Shown in pieces: positions 1 through 6,594 of a stretch of DNA of 9,779 bases. The notes beneath the pieces were generated by a model. That model saw only the letters and a program-made list of their open reading frames with translations. It made no database searches and was not told the DNA's origin. The DNA comes from Bacteroidota bacterium (GTDB taxonomy: Bacteria > Bacteroidota > Ignavibacteria > Ignavibacteriales > Ignavibacteriaceae): assembly GCA_024278655.1 (NCBI GenBank), contig JAJRSV010000156.1:1-9779 (forward strand), written 5' to 3'. Every line of letters starts with the position of its first letter. Position 1 is the stretch's first letter. The translations under genes and the position numbers were made by a program.

Positions 1-570
1 CAGTTTTAATTCACGTATTTCTTTTAACTTTTCAGAGCTTAACCTTTTCTGAGTTGCAAATATTTCCAGGTTCATCCACTTGTCAACGAATTTCTCCATG
101 CTGTTTTCTTCAATGAATTTTGCAATGTAATTATCGCTTTCGGTTCTTGTTTTGCGTTCTTCTGGATCTTCAATTCCGCATGAAGCACTTTCTAAAATTA
201 ACATTTTTAATTTTCCCGGATAGTTAACCGCAAAGCTCAGCGCCGCTCGTCCGCCCATCGAGTAACCGATTAAAATAACTTGTTTGAGTTTGAGGTGTTT
301 TAACGTATCAAGAATTTGTTTGTTAATATTTTCTGCTGTGTAGTATGCGAGTTCGTCTGGAGAGTCGGTTTTTCCATGCCCAACCAAATCAATTGCAACC
401 TGATTAAAATTTTTGTCGATATGAGTTGAAATTTCTTTCCAGTCTTCAGCGCAGCCGGTAAAACCATGAAGATAAAGGATTGTTTCCCTGCTCTTGTTGA
501 AAGCGGATAAGTGATATAGGTAAGTGTTTATTCCGCCGGCTTTTATTTTATGTTTAACTAAACTCTTCAT
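1..570 (-). CDS. menH: 2-succinyl-6-hydroxy-2,4-cyclohexadiene-1-carboxylate synthase MenH (partial, 3' end off window)
   Basis: Cytoplasmic alpha/beta-hydrolase that removes pyruvate from SEPHCHC, the MenD product, to give SHCHC in menaquinone synthesis. The frame is open from ATG at 570 to the left edge, giving 190 codons with no stop. Visible family marks are LHGFTG at residues 34-39 (oxyanion-hole HG), DLVGHG at 61-66, and the nucleophile elbow IGYSMGGRAAL at 101-111 with Ser104 as the probable nucleophile; this elbow closely resembles that of E. coli MenH. The acid and histidine of the triad would lie partly beyond the edge. The start overlaps the 3' end of menD by 17 bp and has no clear Shine-Dalgarno site, so translational coupling is likely. 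The fold alone could fit other hydrolases; the position directly after menF-menD is what makes MenH the best call. Full-length MenH proteins are about 250-270 residues, so roughly a quarter to a third is missing. Confidence 0.9.
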   Translation of the reverse strand, partial: MKSLVKHKIKAGGINTYLYHLSAFNKSRETILYLHGFTGCAEDWKEISTHIDKNFNQVAIDLVGHGKTDSPDELAYYTAENINKQILDTLKHLKLKQVILIGYSMGGRAALSFAVNYPGKLKMLILESASCGIEDPEERKTRTESDNYIAKFIEENSMEKFVDKWMNLEIFATQKRLSSEKLKEIRELKL

Positions 571-2335
571 CGATTGATTTAGTTACTGCGTTCCAAAAAT
601 CTCTGCGGGTTTTCAGCGAAGCATTTGCATCAGTTTTTATTTCCAATACGGTAAGTGTGCGTGTATTTAACGAGCTGTTAAATTTGTTTTGCAAGTCGTT
701 CCAGCTTTTAATATTAAAATATGAATGACCGAACGATTTTACAATTGATGCAATATCCAGATTATGAGGAGTTGTAAAATAAGCATTTAATAACTTTTTA
801 TAACGTGCAACAGGCAGCATATTAAATATTGCCCCGCCGTTGTTGTTTATCAGAATGATCGTTAAAGGAATTTTGTGATGTTTTGCTGCAATCAGCGCAT
901 TCAAATCGTGAATGAACGAAACATCGCCGGTTAGCAAGCAGGTTGGCTTTTTGATGATTGCCGTTCCAAGCGTCGTGGAAGTAACTCCGTCAATTCCGCT
1001 TGCACCACGATTGAAATACACTTTAAAATCCTTAACGGTTTTTCCCGCAAAATAATCAAGGTCGCGTACCGGTAAGCTGTTGCCGACAAACAACTGCGCA
1101 TTTGATGGGAGAGCTGAAATTATTTCCGTAACAATTCTTGTTTCATCCGGGAACGTAGCGGTACTTATAACAGATTGTTTCAGCTTTTCGGAAATATCGT
1201 CTGCCCGTTTAAAACTTTGCAGCCACTTTTTTGATTTTCGTTTGAATTTGAATTCACTCAATTTTTGAATAGCAGTTTCACAGAATAATGCCGGGTCCAA
1301 ACGCAGAGGAAGTTTTGCTTTTTTCGAAGGTACAAACCAATCTCCGTATTCGTTTATTAAGTATCGGACAGCACCGGAATTTTCCAAATACTCCTCCAAT
1401 ACTGTTGATGTAACGGTTCTGCCGAATTGTAAAATTATTTCCGGTTTGTTCCTCTCACAAAAAACTTTTGAACGAAGGAAACTATCGTAGTTAGAAATGA
1501 TAAACCTATCTGCTTTGTTCACTTTAAATCTTAAATGAGAAGCGCCATCGGCTAAAACAGGGTAGCCGGAAATTTTTGCAAGCGTTTTAACGGTCTTTCT
1601 GAATTCCGGATCGTATTTATCGGGACAAACAACAATCAATCCGTTTGAAAAATTACTGATTTGTTCCGCGATTCTTTCAATATTTTTTTCTGTCCGCTTT
1701 CGTAATTTAATTTCCTTTTCGATGCTGTGGGTTAATGGCTCTTCGACAATTTCAAGTAATGAAGTATCAACTTCATCTGTAAATGAACCCGGCTCTAATG
1801 GTTTTCTGAAAGGCAAGTTAATATGAACCGGACCCCGGTCTTTCTTTAAACTTATTTCCACTGCTTTGTTTGCAATTTGCTTTAAGCGCGTTAATTTTTT
1901 TTCCGTGAGTTCGGGCAGCCCTGCATTTTTATACCACCGGATATGATTTCGATACAAATTGCGTTGATTAATTGTTTGATTGGCACCGCTGTTCAAAAGT
2001 TCGGGTGGACGGTCTGCCGTGCAAATAATTAATGGAACCCGCGATTGATAGGCTTCGATGATTGCCGGATAAAGTTCCGCGGTTGCCGTTCCGGAAGTTG
2101 TTACAACTGCAACGGGGGTGTTTGTTGCTTTGGCAATACCGAGTGCGAAAAACGCAGAGCTTCTTTCATCAATTATTGTGAAGCACTTTATGCGTTTCTC
2201 ATTTGCAAAGGCAATAGTAAGCGGCGCGCTTCTTGAACCCGGTGAAATGCAAACATACCGCACACCCGAATTACAAAGCTGCTTAACGAATGCTTCAGCC
2301 CAAACAAAGTTTCTATTTACTTTTATATTGGTCAT
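554..2335 (-). CDS. menD: SEPHCHC synthase MenD (2-succinyl-5-enolpyruvyl-6-hydroxy-3-cyclohexene-1-carboxylate synthase)
   Basis: Thiamine-diphosphate enzyme that decarboxylates 2-oxoglutarate and adds the succinyl semialdehyde unit to isochorismate, the committed step of classical menaquinone synthesis. The protein has 593 residues, slightly longer than E. coli MenD (556). The N-terminal pyrimidine-binding domain shows SPGSRSAPLT at 31-40 and the conserved catalytic Glu57 in IIDERSS, followed by TSGTATAELYPA at 80-91 and TADRPPELLNSGANQ at 106-120. The C-terminal diphosphate/Mg domain shows NSLPVRDLD at 419-427, NRGASGIDG at 442-450, and the ThDP motif running from GDVS (470-473) to NNNGG (497-501). 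All key motifs are intact. ATG at 2335 lies inside the last codons of menF (23-bp overlap) and gives an N-terminus that aligns with known MenD proteins. No Shine-Dalgarno site is seen, which fits coupling to menF. The 3' end overlaps menH. Confidence 0.98.
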   Translation of the reverse strand: MTNIKVNRNFVWAEAFVKQLCNSGVRYVCISPGSRSAPLTIAFANEKRIKCFTIIDERSSAFFALGIAKATNTPVAVVTTSGTATAELYPAIIEAYQSRVPLIICTADRPPELLNSGANQTINQRNLYRNHIRWYKNAGLPELTEKKLTRLKQIANKAVEISLKKDRGPVHINLPFRKPLEPGSFTDEVDTSLLEIVEEPLTHSIEKEIKLRKRTEKNIERIAEQISNFSNGLIVVCPDKYDPEFRKTVKTLAKISGYPVLADGASHLRFKVNKADRFIISNYDSFLRSKVFCERNKPEIILQFGRTVTSTVLEEYLENSGAVRYLINEYGDWFVPSKKAKLPLRLDPALFCETAIQKLSEFKFKRKSKKWLQSFKRADDISEKLKQSVISTATFPDETRIVTEIISALPSNAQLFVGNSLPVRDLDYFAGKTVKDFKVYFNRGASGIDGVTSTTLGTAIIKKPTCLLTGDVSFIHDLNALIAAKHHKIPLTIILINNNGGAIFNMLPVARYKKLLNAYFTTPHNLDIASIVKSFGHSYFNIKSWNDLQNKFNSSLNTRTLTVLEIKTDANASLKTRRDFWNAVTKSIDEEFS

Positions 2336-3722
2336 CGAACAAGTTTAAAATCGTTTTTAGTTTTAATTCGGTCTCGGTGAATTCATCTTCGGGAACGGAA
2401 TCCTTCACAATGCCCGCACCGGAATATGCAAACAGCTTGTTGTTTTTCAGCAAGGCGGAACGTATTGCAACTGTGAACTCACAGTTTAATTCTGCACTTA
2501 TCCATCCGACAATTCCGGAGTATAAACCGCGGTCAAATTTTTCTATTTGACGGATTGCTTTGAATGCTTTTGCTTTCGGTAATCCGCAGACAGCCGGGGT
2601 TGGGTAAAGCGCATCCATCAACTCAGCCAAATTATCTTTCGACTTTAACTGTGCCGTAACTTTTGTATGCAAATGCTGAACATTGCTTAATTTTTTTATG
2701 TGCGGCTCTTCTTCAATTTCAACTCTGTTTACAAAAGGATTAAGTTGTTCTTTTATAAAATCGATAACAAACTTGTGTTCCGTTAAATTCTTTTTATCGT
2801 TATTAAGCAACGATTGTTCGGTAACCTGATGACCGGGAGCCGAACCCGCCAGTGCATCCAGTTCAATGTTGTTTCCTTCAATTTTGATAAACTTTTCAGG
2901 GGAAGCTCCGAAGAAAACCGAATAGCCCGACATGAAAACAAAAAGATAGCAACCGGGATACTCATCTCTTAAAGACTTCATCTTCTTTTGCCAATCGATT
3001 TTTCCTTCAACTTCAAACTCCAATCTTCTTGCGAGAACCATTTTCTTCAGTTCATTATTTAACATTGCCCTGGCTTTTTTTACCGATTCAATCCATTCTT
3101 TTTTAAGGTTTGAGTTTCCGGTTACCGGCTTTAACTCGGCACGAACACTGTTTGAAGAAACAGAATTAAATATGTCAAAAATCTTTTGGGCGTTTTCTTT
3201 AAAATTGTTCAGAATGAAATTTCTATCGGTTTCGGAAGTCAATCTTTTGTTGAAAATTATGAAATTACGTTCGTTTGTTTTATATAAGATTATTTCGGGA
3301 ATAAAAACATGAAAAGTTTTAAAGCCGCTCCACTCATCGGATGTTCTGCTGCTGTCGAATTTAACTCCGGCTAAAAGCAGAGGGATATCAGTAAGATTGT
3401 ACTCATCGAAGTTGTTTGTTGAATCTATTCCTCTTACCTGCGAAAACAAACCTTCCCAGTTCGTTTCTTCGGTTGATAAATTACCATTTGAATTCAAGGC
3501 AATAAAGGAATAATGATTAGTTGGCGATGAGAAGAAAAGGGAAGTGTTATATTTCGACTGAACAGTGTTAAGAAGTTCGGCAAAATCGATATCCCCTATT
3601 TCAACAGCAAAAGTTAAAAGCTTATTCCCGGTTAGTTCGTTTTTTTTCTTTTCGAAAAAAGAATCAATCTTTTCTGAAATCTCAATAAGCCGGTTCTTTA
3701 TTTTAATTTGATCTGTTTCCAA
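2313..3722 (-). CDS. menF: Isochorismate synthase MenF
   Basis: Chorismate-binding (MST family) enzyme that converts chorismate to isochorismate and feeds MenD. It has 469 residues, a little longer than E. coli MenF, with a poorly conserved N-terminal half and a classic C-terminal catalytic domain. Seen are KMVLARR at 227-233 (Lys227 matches the general-base Lys), FGASPE at 271-276 (Glu276 matches the general acid), LDALAGSAPG at 288-297, TEHKFVID at 314-321 with Glu315 as probable Mg ligand, PTPAVCGLPK at 374-383, YSGIVGW at 401-407, and YSGAGIVKDS at 433-442 followed by Glu450, the second probable Mg ligand. The linked menD argues against anthranilate, aminodeoxychorismate or salicylate synthase. 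The start is TTG at 3722: an in-frame TAA lies at 3737-3735 and the only codons between are ACA, ATT, ACG and ATT, so no ATG is available. No clear Shine-Dalgarno site is visible. It sits 15 nt after rsgA. Confidence 0.95.
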   Translation of the reverse strand: METDQIKIKNRLIEISEKIDSFFEKKKNELTGNKLLTFAVEIGDIDFAELLNTVQSKYNTSLFFSSPTNHYSFIALNSNGNLSTEETNWEGLFSQVRGIDSTNNFDEYNLTDIPLLLAGVKFDSSRTSDEWSGFKTFHVFIPEIILYKTNERNFIIFNKRLTSETDRNFILNNFKENAQKIFDIFNSVSSNSVRAELKPVTGNSNLKKEWIESVKKARAMLNNELKKMVLARRLEFEVEGKIDWQKKMKSLRDEYPGCYLFVFMSGYSVFFGASPEKFIKIEGNNIELDALAGSAPGHQVTEQSLLNNDKKNLTEHKFVIDFIKEQLNPFVNRVEIEEEPHIKKLSNVQHLHTKVTAQLKSKDNLAELMDALYPTPAVCGLPKAKAFKAIRQIEKFDRGLYSGIVGWISAELNCEFTVAIRSALLKNNKLFAYSGAGIVKDSVPEDEFTETELKLKTILNLFDDQYKSK

Positions 3723-3737
3723 AATCGTAATTGTTTA

Positions 3738-4691
3738 TTAGAAATTTATATCTTCTTCAATCGTATCGAGCAGGCGCAAGTAACTGTTGTATCTCTCTTT
3801 CGATATCTTCCCGGAATTAACCGCTTCGATAACGGCACATCCCGGCTCGTGGTAATGTGTACAGGTATTGAATCTACAATTATAAGCATATTCTTCGAAC
3901 TCTGTAAAATAATGCGGGAGGTCTTCCTTCTTAATTCCGTAAGGATCAACTTCTCTTACGCCGGGTGTGTCGATAATAAATGTATTATCGCCAACGTGAA
4001 TCATGTGGCTCGTAACGGTTGTGTGTTTTCCCTTTAACGTGTAAGTACTTATATCACCTACTTTAAGATTCAACCCAGGAAAAAGTTTATTCAGCAAAGA
4101 AGATTTACCCACACCCGACTGACCCCAGAACAAAGTTTTTCTGTTTGGCAGATGCGATTTAACTTCATCCAAACCTGTTCTATCAATTGCACTTGTAGCT
4201 ATTACCGGATAACCGATTTTTTCGTAGAGTTCTTTCCATTTTGTAATTTCATTTTTCTCGTCCAAATCCGCTTTGTTGATTATTATTATCGAAGGAATGC
4301 CGCTGCTTTCTGCGGTAACGAGGAAGCGGTCGAGTGTTTTGTTATTAAAGTCCGGCAGCTTTATGCTCATTATTACCATCAGCAAATCGATGTTTGCGGC
4401 AATTATCTGTTCCAGCCGTTCGCCGCGGTAGCTTGCACCGCGGATGCGCGGAGCTTTACGTGAGAGATAATTTTTCCTTTCGGCGATTTTAAAAATTGTT
4501 CCTGTTCCGTCGGCATTCATATTAAACTCAACAATATCACCCACGGCAGCGATATCGGTTACGTATTGCTTGTCTTTTTTCAACGCAAATTCTTTTTTGA
4601 ACTTGCCGCGCAGGATACATCTGATGGTTTTCTTTTCATCCGTAAAAACGTAGTAATCCTTACTTTCTATTCTTGTTATAGTTCCCTTGAT
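3738..4691 (-). CDS. rsgA: Ribosome small-subunit-dependent GTPase RsgA (start codon uncertain)
   Basis: Circularly permuted GTPase that acts late in 30S ribosomal subunit maturation. The protein from TTG at 4583 has 281 residues, but the reading frame stays open to a TAA at 4712-4710 and the extra codons encode the missing part of the N-terminal OB-fold (IKGTITRIES, then IRCILRGKFKK), so the true start is upstream. Numbered from the TTG codon: AAVGD at 12-16 ends the OB-fold, NKAD (G4) is at 103-106, the P-loop GQSGVGKS (G1) at 154-161, KGKHTT at 184-189, and DTPG (G3) at 205-208. The G4-G1-G3 order is the hallmark permutation. The C-terminal zinc site is C236-x4-C241-x-H243-x5-C249. The extended frame contains no ATG, GTG or TTG before 4583. 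I placed the start at ATC (4691-4689), five bases after GAGG (4700-4697), giving 317 residues, a usual RsgA length. ATT at 4694, or a missing base after the ATG at 4702-4700, are alternatives. It heads the menFDH run. Confidence 0.93.
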   Translation of the reverse strand: MKGTITRIESKDYYVFTDEKKTIRCILRGKFKKEFALKKDKQYVTDIAAVGDIVEFNMNADGTGTIFKIAERKNYLSRKAPRIRGASYRGERLEQIIAANIDLLMVIMSIKLPDFNNKTLDRFLVTAESSGIPSIIIINKADLDEKNEITKWKELYEKIGYPVIATSAIDRTGLDEVKSHLPNRKTLFWGQSGVGKSSLLNKLFPGLNLKVGDISTYTLKGKHTTVTSHMIHVGDNTFIIDTPGVREVDPYGIKKEDLPHYFTEFEEYAYNCRFNTCTHYHEPGCAVIEAVNSGKISKERYNSYLRLLDTIEEDINF

Positions 4692-4810
4692 AATTACCTC
4701 ATAAATTTTTTAATCGTCTGGGTAAAAGTTATGGTTAGAGTGTTAAGTTTGCAAAAATAAATTTGCTTTCGGAAAGAGATGATTTTTATACGAAAAAACT
4801 AAATCCCCAA

Positions 4811-6271
4811 TTAATTAAGTGCGGCTGACATAGTGAGAACAATCTTCTGAACCGTGATATCCTCCGAAATTCTGGAAACATTCGAATCGTAATTATCCTT
4901 GATGTTTTTCCACCAGCCGTAAGCATAAGCAACATCGACCGAGAAGTTGCCGCCTAATTTTAAACCGACACCCGCCGTTAAATATTTTTTATCGAATTCA
5001 ACCGGATCGTTCTCGTAGGGCGATTGAAAATACATAGCTCCGGCTCTTGCCCAAATCGGTAAAAACGGAATTTTCATTTCGGCGGCTGCTTTGTAAGTAA
5101 TCGCCGTTCTGAAAATATTTTCTATCTCTTTGTTTCGTTGTATTCTGTACTCCTGACCGAGCCCTTTCGTAAATTTCATCTGCGTATAATCGATTATATT
5201 TACTTCTCCGCTTACTGTTAATATAAGGAGATTCAAAGCAGCGCCCGCCCCGTATTCAAACGGTGTTTTAATTTCGTATTGCACATTATCAATCAACGGC
5301 TGGTTCAACTGGTATACAGCACCTGTACCGAAAAAGCTTTCGCCGTTTACATAATAATTTTCTTTGATTGTATAATAAGTGGGGAATTTAACCGTAGCGC
5401 CGAATGTAAAAATGTTGCCCGCATTGTAAAGCATACCGAGTTTAAAATCCCAGCCGCTCAAATCCCATTCGATTATATCGTTCAGGTAAAATGTTTGAAA
5501 GTCTTTTGTTGTCGGGTCACCCGGAACCAACTCAAGACCCGAAGTATAAATATCGCGTGTATCGTCTTCGTAATAATCCCTGTCCCGTTTATAACTTCCC
5601 GAAACAATATTAAATGTTCCACCCACCAACAGGTTTTTTGCAATTTCAACCGAACCTGCAAACGACCATTTACCGATACTGCCTTTTGTTCTATAGTTTC
5701 CGCTCTGGTTAAGTTGACCATTTATAAGCGTTGTATCCCTGATGTACTCACCCGTGTTCGGATCGTCTATTTCATAAGCCAATCCAAGGTCGTTTGTAAT
5801 CGGAATAGTTTCATTAACATCGCCGGTAAGAAATTGAATCATACTTGTTGAACCCGCGTTGTATCCGTTAAAATCTGTAGCGGAATTAAAATCCTTCACG
5901 CGATTGTAACCGAGACTGAAAACCATACTTCCCCTGCGGGTAGGCACGGGATAAACAAAACCCACCTGGTTTAAGTTGATTGTACTTTTATTTGTGTTAA
6001 TGTTGTTTCCAAAGAATGACGATGTGTTATCATAATTATCAAAGTTTAATCCTGCTGAAAGTTCTACCTTTTTCACCAGCCCCAATCCTGCAGGATTAAA
6101 TATCACTGCCGAAAAATCGTTGCTTAAAGCAATATAACTGTTTCCCATTCCCAGCGCGCGGGCACTTATAAAAACATCCGGCTCGCTTAAACGTAACGCA
6201 TCGTTAAAGTTTTGTGAAAAGCTTATTGCCGAAAAAATCAATACGAGTATTATTGTGAATTTGCTTTTCAT
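4811..6271 (-). CDS. OMPP1/FadL/PorV-type outer-membrane beta-barrel protein
   Basis: Predicted outer-membrane barrel of 486 residues. Residues 1-19 form a signal peptide (Lys near the start, a hydrophobic core, then SFSQ). The mature N-terminus carries the family signature of OMPP1/FadL/TodX and PorV proteins: RALGMGNSYIALSNDFSA at 38-55, then IFNPAGLG at 57-64. The rest is alternating, aromatic-rich and Gly-rich as expected for beta strands, e.g. AGVGLKLGGNFSVDVAYAYG near the C-terminus, and ends in a strand-like VQKIVLTMSAALN without a terminal Phe. FadL proteins move hydrophobic substrates, while PorV carries cargo of the type IX secretion system; the sequence does not decide between these. 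The ATG overlaps the stop of the upstream lipoprotein gene as ATGA (6268-6271), with AGGA just upstream, so the two are probably translationally coupled. This is the last gene of the three-gene unit; no clear terminator hairpin is seen after 4811. Confidence 0.85.
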   Translation of the reverse strand: MKSKFTIILVLIFSAISFSQNFNDALRLSEPDVFISARALGMGNSYIALSNDFSAVIFNPAGLGLVKKVELSAGLNFDNYDNTSSFFGNNINTNKSTINLNQVGFVYPVPTRRGSMVFSLGYNRVKDFNSATDFNGYNAGSTSMIQFLTGDVNETIPITNDLGLAYEIDDPNTGEYIRDTTLINGQLNQSGNYRTKGSIGKWSFAGSVEIAKNLLVGGTFNIVSGSYKRDRDYYEDDTRDIYTSGLELVPGDPTTKDFQTFYLNDIIEWDLSGWDFKLGMLYNAGNIFTFGATVKFPTYYTIKENYYVNGESFFGTGAVYQLNQPLIDNVQYEIKTPFEYGAGAALNLLILTVSGEVNIIDYTQMKFTKGLGQEYRIQRNKEIENIFRTAITYKAAAEMKIPFLPIWARAGAMYFQSPYENDPVEFDKKYLTAGVGLKLGGNFSVDVAYAYGWWKNIKDNYDSNVSRISEDITVQKIVLTMSAALN

Positions 6272-6576
6272 CTTCCTGTTCTCCCTTCAAATGTTCTTCC
6301 TCCGGAATTTCTTAAATCGTCTCTTACTTTTGATGTGCCCGGTTTGGTTATTACCGGTTTTCTTACTTTAACAGGTGGTTCTACAGGTGTTTTTGGCGGA
6401 ACCGGTAATGGTGTTGGAGCCGGCGCCGGGTCAACAGGAACCGGAACGGGAATATAAATCGGTTCGTAGTAAACAACTACATCATTTGTTTCTTCCGGTT
6501 GATCAACTATAGTATAACAAGCCGACAGCAACAAACTTGAGAGTAAAATACCGGTTAAGAGTAGTTTGCTATACAT
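6268..6576 (-). CDS. Small Pro-rich lipoprotein, unknown function
   Basis: Predicted 102-residue lipoprotein that I do not recognise as a named family. The signal peptide (residues 1-19) ends in the lipobox LSAC with Cys20 as the lipidation site. The mature part has a short stretch that is acidic and rich in Val and Tyr (25-41), a Pro/Val/Ala-rich linker at about 42-69 with the repeated pattern PVPVPVDPAPAPTPLPVP, and a basic tail ending in RNSGGR (89-94) and GRTGR. The Pro-rich segment is probably extended and could span periplasm or peptidoglycan, in the manner of TonB-like linkers (inference). The upstream AAGGGGAAAAG is a plausible Shine-Dalgarno site about nine bases before ATG. It lies 18 nt after the Tyr-rich lipoprotein gene and overlaps the barrel gene by ATGA, so the three are almost certainly one operon. 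RNSGGR is shared exactly with the upstream lipoprotein. Confidence 0.8.
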   Translation of the reverse strand: MYSKLLLTGILLSSLLLSACYTIVDQPEETNDVVVYYEPIYIPVPVPVDPAPAPTPLPVPPKTPVEPPVKVRKPVITKPGTSKVRDDLRNSGGRTFEGRTGR

Positions 6577-6594
6577 TTTTCTTTTCCCCTTAAA

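Noticed and set aside
4728..4754. Promoter for rsgA: TTGCAA and CATAAC on the minus strand
   Set aside because: The spacer is only 15 bases and the -10 match is poor; the match is too weak to list as a feature.
4692..4810. Possible terminator hairpin between the barrel gene and rsgA (CTTTC/GAAAG and GCAAA/TTTGC pairs)
   Set aside because: The stems are five base pairs or less, one has almost no loop, and neither is followed by a proper T-run on the minus strand.
5279..5851. Plus-strand open frame of 190 codons inside the outer-membrane barrel gene
   Set aside because: It lies wholly antisense to a well-supported coding frame, has no recognisable domain, and has composition typical of a reverse-frame shadow.
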